From: Acidimicrobiales bacterium
GTDB taxonomy: Bacteria > Actinomycetota > Acidimicrobiia > Acidimicrobiales > Poriferisodalaceae
Direction of reading: 5' to 3'
Assembly (NCBI GenBank): GCA_020439485.1
Contig: JAGQSP010000084.1
Coordinates: 1,216 to 7,453 of the forward strand
DNA: 6,238 nucleotides
In this document: piece by piece, positions 1 through 5,969 of the stretch
Layout of the letters: each line of letters opens with the position of its first letter
Position numbering within the stretch: the first letter of the stretch is position 1
Program-made: the position numbers and the translations under genes
Notes under the pieces: generated by a model
Told to the model about the DNA's origin: nothing
The model's input: the letters and a program-made list of their open reading frames with translations, nothing else
The model's database searches: none

Positions 1-12
1 TGAGGTGTGGCG

Positions 13-726
13 TCAGTGGGCGTTGATGGAACCCATCAGGCGGTCGACGTGGTCGCTGAATATGCCGTCGACACCGATGCGGACCAATTCGTCGATCTCG
101 CGTTCGTGTTGGGCATCCCAGCCCAGCGCGTACCGGTCGAAGCGGTGGAACAGGGCGGCGAGTCCGCCAGACCAATCCTTGCGATGCATGTTGATGGCGT
201 CGATTCCGGCCTCGGTTATCAGCGCCGCGCGCCGTTCGGGGCCTTCCTTGATGCGCGCCAGCCGGGTTGAATCGACGAGCTTGGCCGACGTCATCGAGCG
301 CCACGACGCCACCAGTTTCCACTCCCAGTGGCACAGCCACAGCCGGGGCTCGGCACCAGCACGACGGGCAACATGCACCACTTCCTCGACGGCGCGCGGA
401 TCCTTGATGTCGAGCGACAGCTCGAAGTCGGTACCGCACTCGGTGTAAAGGTCGGCGAGCGAGGGCACGTGCTCTGGCAGCTCGGCCCGGTGCATCTCGG
501 CGATTGGCCGCTTGAGCACACCAAAGACACCGTGGCGGAACTCGCCGTCGTGGTCCAGCACGGCGTGGCCGTCGACGGTGAGCCAGACGTCGCTCTCCAG
601 ACCAGAGGCGCCCATCTCGAGGGCCGTCTTGAAAGCCTCGATGGTGTTCTCGGGCGCGTGTGCCTTGGCTCCGCGATGTGCAAACCCGATGGGTGGCGTG
701 CGAAGAGAGGGGAGTCGGGGCGCCAT
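13..726 (-). CDS. Glycerophosphodiester phosphodiesterase (GDPD family)
   Basis: Likely hydrolyses glycerophosphodiesters to sn-glycerol 3-phosphate and an alcohol, recycling phospholipid headgroups. The 237-aa protein is one complete GDPD TIM-barrel domain. Visible motifs are H17-R18-G (HRGA), E26-N27-T, the metal-binding pair E44-x-D46 in GLESDVW, H59-D60 in VLDHD, and the closing strand GVDGIFSDHVDRL at 218-230. The two histidines fit the family's general acid/base pair. The third metal ligand is usually Glu in an E-I-K motif; here it is Asp (D106-I-K108). There is no signal peptide or membrane segment, so it is probably cytoplasmic, unlike periplasmic GlpQ. The frame also opens at a TTG at 756, but I chose the ATG at 726 because the protein then begins ten residues before the conserved core, as in relatives. 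Neither start has a strong Shine-Dalgarno sequence. It is divergent from the next gene and complete, with TGA at 13-15. The substrate cannot be told from sequence. Confidence 0.9.
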   Translation of the reverse strand: MAPRLPSLRTPPIGFAHRGAKAHAPENTIEAFKTALEMGASGLESDVWLTVDGHAVLDHDGEFRHGVFGVLKRPIAEMHRAELPEHVPSLADLYTECGTDFELSLDIKDPRAVEEVVHVARRAGAEPRLWLCHWEWKLVASWRSMTSAKLVDSTRLARIKEGPERRAALITEAGIDAINMHRKDWSGGLAALFHRFDRYALGWDAQHEREIDELVRIGVDGIFSDHVDRLMGSINAH

Positions 727-772
727 ATCGGCAATTCTCGCGCGTGTTGAAGGCAAACGCGACGAGCCAGCA

Positions 773-810
773 GCGTGAAATTGTTCCGCGCGAGGTATTC
801 ACAATCACGC
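773..810. repeat. Imperfect inverted repeat in divergent spacer
   Basis: The left arm GCGTGA-aa-TTGT (773-784) is complementary to ACAATCACGC (801-810), giving ten base pairs with one 2-nt bulge and a 16-nt loop (785-800). It lies between the divergent GDPD gene (start 726) and the zinc-ribbon gene (start 882). It could be an operator for a dimeric regulator or a hairpin in the 5' leader of the plus-strand gene. No poly-T follows, so it is not a terminator. The rest of the 155-bp spacer (727-881) shows no promoter I would call with confidence. Confidence 0.45.
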
Positions 811-881
811 TCGTCATGTCCTCAACGGTGGGGACACGGCTTCCGATGGATCAGGGCAAGTACCGAAGAGTCGGAGTCGAA

Positions 882-1217
882 GTGGCGAAGATCAGGGCCA
901 GCTGCCCCACATGCGGCGACGTGGAGCTCACAACCGACGACGTTGTCGTTCGGGTGTGCGCTGATGACAACTCAGGGACGTACACGTTCTCTTGTCCGTC
1001 CTGTGCTACCAACGTCGTGAAGCCAGCAGAGCAGCACATTGTCGATCTCCTGGCAGCGTCGGGGGTGAAGGTGGTCGTGTGGACACTGCCAGCCGAGCTG
1101 AACGAAAGGCCGGTAGGCGAGCCGTTCACCCACGACGATCTGCTCGACTTCCATGCGATGTTGCACGACGACGGCGCCCTGAGCGCCGCGCTGGCGGCCA
1201 TAACCCGTCACGCCTGA
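882..1217 (+). CDS. Small zinc-ribbon protein of unknown function
   Basis: This is a 111-aa protein with two cysteine knuckles, C8-P-T-C11 near the N-terminus and C38-P-S-C41, with an extra C26 between them. This is the layout of a four-Cys zinc ribbon. The C-terminal half is acidic and mixed alpha/beta, with a VVVWTLPAEL strand-turn segment and a HDDLLDFH helix around residues 85-92. I recall similar short proteins in Acidimicrobiia, all uncharacterised; function is unknown. The start is not certain. The same frame stays open upstream with ATGs at 816 and 846, but I prefer the GTG at 882: it has GGAG at 873-876, five bases upstream, and the protein then starts just before the first CPTC, as in relatives. 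There is no signal peptide or membrane span, so it is probably cytoplasmic. It lies 31 bp before the next gene. It could bind nucleic acid or simply use zinc structurally; nothing here decides. Confidence 0.75.
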   Translation: MAKIRASCPTCGDVELTTDDVVVRVCADDNSGTYTFSCPSCATNVVKPAEQHIVDLLAASGVKVVVWTLPAELNERPVGEPFTHDDLLDFHAMLHDDGALSAALAAITRHA

Positions 1218-1241
1218 ACTGGTGTACGCCACGGGTAGGGT
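1214..1241 (+). promoter_or_regulatory. Candidate promoter for the five-gene cluster
   Basis: A -35-like CTGAAC (1214-1219) and a -10-like TAGGGT (1236-1241) are separated by 16 bp, and the GTG start at 1249 follows after 7 nt. Transcription would begin at or next to the start codon, giving a leaderless or near-leaderless mRNA. The TAGGG stretch could instead act as a weak ribosome binding site about eight bases before the GTG, so the two readings compete. The -35 overlaps the stop codon of the preceding gene. Confidence 0.45.
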
Positions 1242-1248
1242 TCTGTAC

Positions 1249-1527
1249 GTGAGCCCCCTGTGGATCGTTGCAGCCGCCGTGCTGGTCGTCGGCGCCGTGC
1301 TGATCGGCCGTGCGGCAGTGCTGTGCGACTACGAGGCCCGCGGTGCCCAGGCCGACCTCGACGACGCCGCAGCCGCCCTGGCGGCGCTGGGCGTGCAACG
1401 CACCGGGTTCGACCAGGCCATTGGGCGACTCGGCCGAACGGCCCAGGCGGTCGGCGGCCCGGTCAAGGCTTCCCAGGCTTCGGTGCGCATCGCGCGCAGC
1501 TGGTGGCGTCGGGCACGTACCCTTTGA
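1249..1527 (+). CDS. Small single-span membrane protein upstream of tat genes
   Basis: This 92-aa protein has no function I recognise. An N-terminal hydrophobic helix (about residues 4-24, rich in Ala, Val and Leu) is followed by an Ala/Asp-rich helical stretch (about 30-52) and a basic tail ending WWRRARTL. Topology is probably a short N-terminus outside or in the membrane and the tail in the cytoplasm. One span plus a cytoplasmic helix recalls TatA/TatB, but the FG or LGP hinge motif is absent, so I do not call it a Tat subunit. The frame also opens at GTG 1222; I chose GTG 1249 because it begins directly before the membrane helix and sits 7 nt after a -10-like hexamer. Its stop codon is 4 nt before the tatA/B start, so the genes are probably co-transcribed. 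Similar short proteins before tatA in related bacteria are my recollection, not checked. Confidence 0.65.
   Translation: MSPLWIVAAAVLVVGAVLIGRAAVLCDYEARGAQADLDDAAAALAALGVQRTGFDQAIGRLGRTAQAVGGPVKASQASVRIARSWWRRARTL
1518..1523 (+). promoter_or_regulatory. Candidate -10 element for tatA/B (leaderless)
   Basis: TACCCT lies 8 nt before the ATG at 1532, inside the last codons of the preceding gene. No purine-rich Shine-Dalgarno sequence is visible between it and the ATG, which fits a leaderless transcript. No convincing -35 is seen 16-18 bp upstream. It may be a secondary promoter giving tatA/B extra transcription inside the cluster. The same spacing occurs before 5970. Confidence 0.4.
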
Positions 1528-1531
1528 TCCG

Positions 1532-1861
1532 ATGAGCGTTTCCAGCACAGAGATCATCGTCGTCTTGTTGGTGGCGCTCATCGTGCTGGGCCCAAACCAG
1601 CTCCCCGATGCGATGCGGCGGCTGGGGTCGGCCTACAGAGAGTTCAAGAAGATCTCGTCGTCGGTCCAAAACGAGATCAACTCGGTCGTCAGCGAGACCA
1701 CCGGCATGTTCACCAGCACCGCCGACACCGTTTCGGGCCGTGCAGAGGTGAAGAGCACGGGCGATAGCGACGACCAGGACGACTTCGATGGCACGCTGCC
1801 CAAGTCGAACCAGAGCTACCGCCCTGCCGACGAGGATCTAGACGCTCCCGAGGACGCATGA
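1532..1861 (+). CDS. tatA/B: Twin-arginine translocase TatA/TatB-family subunit
   Basis: This is a small membrane subunit of the Tat pathway, which exports folded proteins carrying an RR signal peptide. The 109-aa protein has the standard order: a short polar N-terminus with E7, a membrane helix (about 7-20), an L19-G20-P21 hinge followed by L24-P25, an amphipathic helix (about 26-54), and a disordered acidic tail (76-109). The LGPxxLP hinge and N-terminal Glu are more like TatB than TatA, where FG is usual. Automated annotation would likely say TatA/TatE family. No second TatA or TatB is in the window, so either this protein serves both roles or the partner is encoded elsewhere. The ATG at 1532 is chosen because the frame upstream (open from 1310) is a shadow of the previous gene and the family start lies right before the helix. 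Its TGA overlaps the tatC start as ATGA, suggesting translational coupling. Confidence 0.88.
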   Translation: MSVSSTEIIVVLLVALIVLGPNQLPDAMRRLGSAYREFKKISSSVQNEINSVVSETTGMFTSTADTVSGRAEVKSTGDSDDQDDFDGTLPKSNQSYRPADEDLDAPEDA

Positions 1862-2685
1862 CGGCAGCCCGATCGCCCGCCCAGCGCAAGGCCGGCGAGA
1901 TGACCTTCTGGGAACATCTGGCCGAACTGCGGACCCGCCTGATTCGATCGTTGCTGGCCATCGCGGTTGGTGCCGCCGTGGTGATCGCCATGTGGGACCC
2001 GATCTCGAACTTCTTCATCGAGCCCTACTGCGATGTGTTGGCCGACATCAGACCCGACGCCGACTGCAGCCTGTTCATCCGCGACCCGGTCGAGGGTTTG
2101 CGGGTGCGACTGAAGGTGGGCTTCTTTGGCGGTCTGGCCCTGGCGATGCCCGTGGTGTTGTGGCAACTGTGGCGCTTCGTCACACCCGCCCTGAAACCCA
2201 ACGAAAAACGCTGGGCCATACCCTTCGTGACCGCGGCATTGATCCTGTTCGCATCGGGCGTTGCTCTGGGCTACTGGACGTTCCCCCGAGCACTCCAGTT
2301 CTTCGTGGACGTCGGCGGCGACAACATCGATCCGCTGTTCGGGCCGGCCGAATACTTCGACATCATCACCTTCCTGATGCTCAGCTTCGGCGTCGGGTTC
2401 GAGTTTCCGATCCTGATGATCTTCATGCAGCTCGCCGGTGTGGTGCAGCCCCGAACGCTGGCCCGATTCCGGCGCCACGCGATAGTCGCCATCGTGGTGT
2501 TGGCGGCGGTAATAACCCCCACGGGCGACCCGTGGACCCTCAGCGCACTGTCGGTTCCGCTGTACATCTTCTATGAGGCCAGCATCGTGATCGGCTGGTT
2601 CCTGACGCGCAATCGCCGCGAAGACCCGCCGCCGGCGCTGCGCGACCGGTTGCCCCGCTGGCTCGGCGGGCGCAAGAACACGTGA
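1858..2685 (+). CDS. tatC: Sec-independent protein translocase subunit TatC
   Basis: TatC is the polytopic core of the twin-arginine translocase and recognises RR signal peptides. The 275-aa protein has the hallmark N-terminal cytoplasmic motif F17-W-E-H-L-x-E-L-R25, then about six membrane helices (roughly 31-49, 88-108, 118-140, 168-192, 207-222, 228-247). Other conserved elements are LWQLWRFVTPAL at 101-112 with E117-K118-R119, the intramembrane glutamate E182 in FEFP, matching the functionally important Glu of E. coli TatC, and the ITPTGDP turn at 219-225. The C-terminal tail (251-275) is basic and short. The ATG overlaps the preceding stop (ATGA). GAGGA at 1850-1854 is only three bases from it, so reinitiation after the upstream gene is likely. 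An in-frame ATG at 1900 (M15) directly before the conserved motif is the alternative start. The last codons overlap the helicase GTG (GTGA). Confidence 0.96.
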   Translation: MTAARSPAQRKAGEMTFWEHLAELRTRLIRSLLAIAVGAAVVIAMWDPISNFFIEPYCDVLADIRPDADCSLFIRDPVEGLRVRLKVGFFGGLALAMPVVLWQLWRFVTPALKPNEKRWAIPFVTAALILFASGVALGYWTFPRALQFFVDVGGDNIDPLFGPAEYFDIITFLMLSFGVGFEFPILMIFMQLAGVVQPRTLARFRRHAIVAIVVLAAVITPTGDPWTLSALSVPLYIFYEASIVIGWFLTRNRREDPPPALRDRLPRWLGGRKNT

Positions 2686-5285
2686 CCAAGGTGCGCGAGG
2701 CGTTCCTCGGCCGGCTCGGCTTCACGCCCGACGACTTCCAGCTGGCCGCCTTCGACGCCATCGACGATGAGCGTTCGGTGCTGGTCGCAGCCCCGACCAG
2801 CTCTGGCAAGACCCTGGTGGCCGAGTACGCCATTTCGGTTGCGCTCGAGGCCGGTCAGCGCGTGTTCTACACCACACCGATCAAGGCACTCTCGAACCAG
2901 AAGTTCAACGACCTGTGCGGCTGGCTCGGCTCTGAACGTGTGGGCCTGCTGACCGGCGACAACGTGATCAGGCCCGACGCCGACATCATCGTGATGACCA
3001 CCGAAGTGCTGCGCAACATGATCTACGCCGGTTCGGGGGCGCTGAGCGACCTGGGCGTGGTGGTGCTGGACGAGGTGCACTATTTGCAGGACACCTACCG
3101 CGGCCCCGTCTGGGAAGAGGTGATCATCCAAACCCCCCAGCAGGCCAGGCTGGTGGCACTGTCGGCGACCGTTTCGAACGCGCAAGAACTGGCCGAGTGG
3201 ATCGCCACCGTGCGCGGCGACTGCGAGTGCATCGTCGAGACCACGCGGCCTGTGGTGTTGCACCAACGCTTTCTGGTAGCCGACCGCGCCGAGCACAAGC
3301 TGGTCGACATGCGGGTGCTGCGCGGGCCAGACCCAGATCGTCACACCGCCAGGTATCTGGCCAAGCATGCCAGCGGGCCACGCGCCAGGGGGCGCAGGCG
3401 TTTGGCCAGGCCCCGTCGCAACGAGGTGGTCGAACATCTGCATCAGCAAGATCGTCTGCCCGCGATCTTCTTCATCTTCAGCCGTCAGGGCTGTGACGAC
3501 GCCGTGCAGCAGTGCCTGCACGCTGGCATCGAGTTCCTCGACGCGACCGAACAAGCCCGAGTCGCCGCAATAGCCGCACACCACACCAGCGAACTGACCG
3601 ATCAAGACCTGAAGGCGCTCGGGTACCGGAACTTCCTGGCCGGTTTGCAGGCTGGGGTCGCATCGCACCACGCGGGCCTGGTGCCGCCGTTCAAAGAAGC
3701 GGTCGAGGAGTGTTTCTCGCTGGGCCTGCTGCAGGTGGTGTTCGCGACCGAGACGCTGGCGCTTGGCATCAACATGCCGGCCCGGTCGGTGGTGATCGAG
3801 CAACTCAGCCGGTTCCGTGGCGAGGGGCACGTGATGTTGACTCCGGCCGACTATGCCCAGCTGACGGGCAGGGCGGGCCGGCGGGGCATCGACGACATCG
3901 GCTACGCGTACACACTGTGGAGCCCCTACGTCGAGTTCGACCAGGTCGCCGCGCTGGCAGGCAGCAAGGAGTTCTCGCTGCGATCGGTCTTTCGGCCCAC
4001 CTACAACATGGCAGCCAACCTTGTCGCGACCCGAACCGAAGAGGGCGCGGTCGACCTGCTACAGCGTTCGTTCGCGCAGTTCCAAAGCGACCGCAGCATT
4101 GTTCGCCTGACCGGCGAGCTGGGCCGGGCCAAGGATCGCCAGGCCGAGCTGGAGGCAGCGATGATCGAGCGGTGGGGTCGCACCGGCCCGCCGCCGTCGC
4201 CCACCGGACGCCCACAGCGCGCGGCCGAGGTCGTCAAAGCAGACCCTCACGAGATCGACCGGTCGCTTTCGAGGTGCCGCCCCGGTGACGTTGTCGAGCG
4301 AACTCGCGACGGCAGTGTCGATCTGCTGCTGGTGCTGGGGGTGTCGCAGCGCCGGCACGGCGGGAGCCGCCTCAGGGTGGTGACGACGCGGGGCAAGTCG
4401 ATGATGGTTGCCAGCCCCGACTTCGACCAGCCGGCAAAGGTCGTCGAACGGGTGAGCCTGCCCACCCCATACCAGCCGGCCCGACGCGAGTTCCAAAAAG
4501 AGGCGGCCGCCCAGCTTCGCAACGCCGAAAAGATCTTGAAGGCTCAGAGCTCAGAAGGCCCCGAACAGACCCAAGACCGGGGTGGTCTCGACGACCATCA
4601 GCTGAACGAATGGGCCGCCGACCACAACCGCCACCTCCGTGCCGTGCGCACGTGTGAGCGCATAGAACGCAGGCTCGAGAACGCGGCCGACGGCCTGGGG
4701 CAGGCCTTCAGGGCTGTCGTGGCCGTGCTGCGCGAACGCGATTGTGTCGATGGCTGGTCGCTGACGCCCAAGGGAAGGCTGCTTCGCAAGGTGTTTCACG
4801 AGCACGACCTGTGGATCACAGAGGCGGTCGCAGCAGGGGTCTTCGACGGGCTCGACCCGGCCCGCCTGGCCGGCGTCGCCTCGGCCATCACCTTCGAGCG
4901 GCGGGGTGGTGGGCCGGGCCCCACACCATGGTTTCCCGACGATGTCACCAAGGGGCGGGTCGGCGAACTGAGGGGCATCTCCAGGTCGTTGGCGGCCGCC
5001 GAGCACCGAAACGGCATCACCGAGACCCCAGACCCCGACGCCGGGTTCTTGGCCGCGGCTCACGCCTGGGCCCTCGGCATCGACGTCGGCGAACTGTTGG
5101 CCGAAGAGGAGCTGTCTGGCGGCGATTTCGTTCGTCAGATCCGCCAGCTGGTCGACCTGTTGCGCCAGATCGCAGCCATCGCTCCGCTGCCAGAGACCGC
5201 CGAAGCGGCGCGCAAGGCCATCGACGACATCGACCGCGGGCTGGTGTCTGCCGCGACCCGCCTCAGCGAAGGCGAAGCCCTGTGA
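2682..5285 (+). CDS. helY: Ski2-like DEVH-box RNA helicase HelY
   Basis: This is an 867-aa ATP-dependent helicase of the Ski2/Mtr4 group, which in eukaryotes feeds RNA to the exosome; the bacterial role is poorly defined. Order of elements: Q20 in the Q-motif position, Walker A APTSSGKT (37-44), TPIKALSNQK (65-74, motif Ia region), D130-E-V-H133 (motif II), S161-A-T163 (motif III), the second RecA domain from about 255 with ATETLALGINMPA (355-367, motif V) and QLTGRAGRRGID (393-404, motif VI). A probable winged-helix and beta-barrel insert region covers about 430-600. The C-terminal DSHCT domain (about 665-860) includes LTPKGRLLRKVF, FDGLDPARLAGV and GDFVRQIRQLVDL. All catalytic motifs look intact. 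Length is close to mycobacterial HelY, which I recall as about 906 aa. The GTG start overlaps the tatC stop by 4 nt, and tat-helY adjacency matches M. tuberculosis. No strong ribosome binding site is visible, which fits coupled translation. Confidence 0.95.
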   Translation: MTKVREAFLGRLGFTPDDFQLAAFDAIDDERSVLVAAPTSSGKTLVAEYAISVALEAGQRVFYTTPIKALSNQKFNDLCGWLGSERVGLLTGDNVIRPDADIIVMTTEVLRNMIYAGSGALSDLGVVVLDEVHYLQDTYRGPVWEEVIIQTPQQARLVALSATVSNAQELAEWIATVRGDCECIVETTRPVVLHQRFLVADRAEHKLVDMRVLRGPDPDRHTARYLAKHASGPRARGRRRLARPRRNEVVEHLHQQDRLPAIFFIFSRQGCDDAVQQCLHAGIEFLDATEQARVAAIAAHHTSELTDQDLKALGYRNFLAGLQAGVASHHAGLVPPFKEAVEECFSLGLLQVVFATETLALGINMPARSVVIEQLSRFRGEGHVMLTPADYAQLTGRAGRRGIDDIGYAYTLWSPYVEFDQVAALAGSKEFSLRSVFRPTYNMAANLVATRTEEGAVDLLQRSFAQFQSDRSIVRLTGELGRAKDRQAELEAAMIERWGRTGPPPSPTGRPQRAAEVVKADPHEIDRSLSRCRPGDVVERTRDGSVDLLLVLGVSQRRHGGSRLRVVTTRGKSMMVASPDFDQPAKVVERVSLPTPYQPARREFQKEAAAQLRNAEKILKAQSSEGPEQTQDRGGLDDHQLNEWAADHNRHLRAVRTCERIERRLENAADGLGQAFRAVVAVLRERDCVDGWSLTPKGRLLRKVFHEHDLWITEAVAAGVFDGLDPARLAGVASAITFERRGGGPGPTPWFPDDVTKGRVGELRGISRSLAAAEHRNGITETPDPDAGFLAAAHAWALGIDVGELLAEEELSGGDFVRQIRQLVDLLRQIAAIAPLPETAEAARKAIDDIDRGLVSAATRLSEGEAL

Positions 5286-5305
5286 ACCGGCGAAACCCTC
5301 GATGA
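5282..5305 (+). other. Seven-codon bridging reading frame
   Basis: A GTG overlapping the helY stop (GTGA, 5282-5285) opens a frame encoding only MNRRNPR. Its TGA (5303-5305) overlaps the ATG of the next gene (ATGA, 5302-5305). It could carry ribosomes from helY to the downstream gene by two successive termination-reinitiation steps. With no homology or ribosome binding site to support it, this may be chance. Confidence 0.25.
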
Positions 5306-5916
5306 CCATCGAGAAGGGGGCGGCCTGGGGTCACCAGGGGGTGCTGGCCGAGGGGTCCCCGGTGTGCGCGACCGACGCCGAGCTACGCGAACTGGTGGTG
5401 AGCGCACTGTCGCACGGCGGCGACATGCCAGGCCAGGTCGGCCTCACCGGGGGAGACCTGTGGCGTACCTGCGGATCGCCCGGAGGTGGCCTCGACCGGT
5501 TGCACACCCAAGCCCTGGTAGCTCCCATAGACGTGGTGCGGGTCGATTTCGACGGTTCGGTCACCTGGTTCGTGGCCCACCTGGTGTTGCGGCGCTCGTG
5601 GTGGTTCGGGCGCGTCGTCGGGGCCATGAACGCCGAGTTCCTGGGCAACTGGGACGTGGGCACGCGAACCCACCCCAACGACGGGCGGGTCGACGTGTAC
5701 GACGTCAGCATGGACGTCGTGCAGCGGTGGAGAGCGTGGCGCCGCCTGCCGACAGGACGCCACGTGCCCCACCCCGGCATCTCGGTGCGCCGGGTCAAGA
5801 ACATCGAGATCGAGCTCGACCGCGCCGCCGACCTGTATCTCGACGGCGAACGTGTAGCCCGCACCCGCAGGGTGGGTCTCACCGTTCTCCCCGACGCGCT
5901 CACAGTGGTGGTCTGA
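5302..5916 (+). CDS. Diacylglycerol/YegS lipid-kinase C-terminal-domain-like protein
   Basis: The second half of this 204-aa protein resembles the beta-sandwich C-terminal domain of diacylglycerol and YegS/BmrU-type lipid kinases. Visible elements are GAMNAEFLGNWDVG (107-120), HPNDGRVDVYDV (124-135), matching the usual D-G-x-x-D-V segment, RLPTGRHVPHPGI (148-160), and DGERV (181-185) before a final strand ending LPDALTVVV. The N-terminal part (1-75) is too short for the usual ATP-binding domain. The nearest thing to a GGDGT loop is TGGDLWRT at 49-56, which lacks the normal GT. Catalysis is therefore doubtful; it may be a binding or regulatory domain, or a distinct family sharing the fold. There is no signal peptide or clear membrane segment. 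The ATG at 5302 is 16 nt after helY, with no strong ribosome binding site, so it is probably the last gene of the cluster. The family assignment rests on motif recall. Confidence 0.7.
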   Translation: MTIEKGAAWGHQGVLAEGSPVCATDAELRELVVSALSHGGDMPGQVGLTGGDLWRTCGSPGGGLDRLHTQALVAPIDVVRVDFDGSVTWFVAHLVLRRSWWFGRVVGAMNAEFLGNWDVGTRTHPNDGRVDVYDVSMDVVQRWRAWRRLPTGRHVPHPGISVRRVKNIEIELDRAADLYLDGERVARTRRVGLTVLPDALTVVV

Positions 5917-5928
5917 CCGCCTAGGCGG
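5917..5928. promoter_or_regulatory. Perfect 12-bp palindrome after the cluster
   Basis: CCGCCTAGGCGG is its own reverse complement and begins right after the TGA of the preceding gene. Flanking bases GA and GTC extend the pairing by a few base pairs with a one-base bulge. As RNA it could form only a short hairpin with a tiny CTAG loop. It is followed by pyrimidine-rich but not U-tract sequence (5943-5954), so a classical intrinsic terminator is weakly supported. It also lies 28 bp upstream of the -10-like element at 5956, so it may be an operator instead. Confidence 0.35.
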
Positions 5929-5955
5929 GTCCACGACCATCGTCTGTTTCTCTCG

Positions 5956-5961
5956 TACCAT
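5956..5961 (+). promoter_or_regulatory. Candidate -10 element for the ThyX-like gene (leaderless)
   Basis: TACCAT lies 8 nt before the GTG at 5970. A weak -35-like ACGACC is at 5933-5938 with a 17-bp spacer. The bases between the hexamer and the GTG are pyrimidine-rich with no Shine-Dalgarno sequence, so a leaderless transcript is likely. The spacing is the same as at tatA/B (1518-1523). Confidence 0.5.
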
Positions 5962-5969
5962 CACTGTCC

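Noticed and set aside
660..881. N-terminal extension of the zinc-ribbon protein back to an ATG at 660
   Set aside because: The extension would overlap the start of the divergent GDPD gene and reads as non-protein-like sequence. The zinc-ribbon family begins just before the first CPTC, and GGAG precedes the GTG at 882.
1310..1531. N-terminal extension of the TatA/B protein from 1310
   Set aside because: The extra 74 residues are Arg/Pro-rich shadow coding of the 1249-1527 gene. A Tat subunit should start right before its membrane helix.
1816..2478. 220-codon minus-strand frame opposite tatC
   Set aside because: It overlaps the well-conserved TatC, and its low-complexity His/Gln/Glu-rich translation is typical of a shadow frame.
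2571..3830. 419-codon open frame on the minus strand opposite helY
   Set aside because: It lies wholly antisense to the intact helicase domain. Its translation is rich in His, Gln and Arg with no recognisable motif, as expected from a shadow frame in GC-rich DNA.
4551..5309. 252-codon minus-strand frame opposite the helY C-terminus
   Set aside because: It is antisense to the conserved DSHCT domain, with no motif or start signal of its own.
5917..5954. Classical rho-independent terminator after the five-gene cluster
   Set aside because: The hairpin is short with a tiny loop, and the following pyrimidine stretch is broken by C and G with no U-run, so I list it only as a palindrome.
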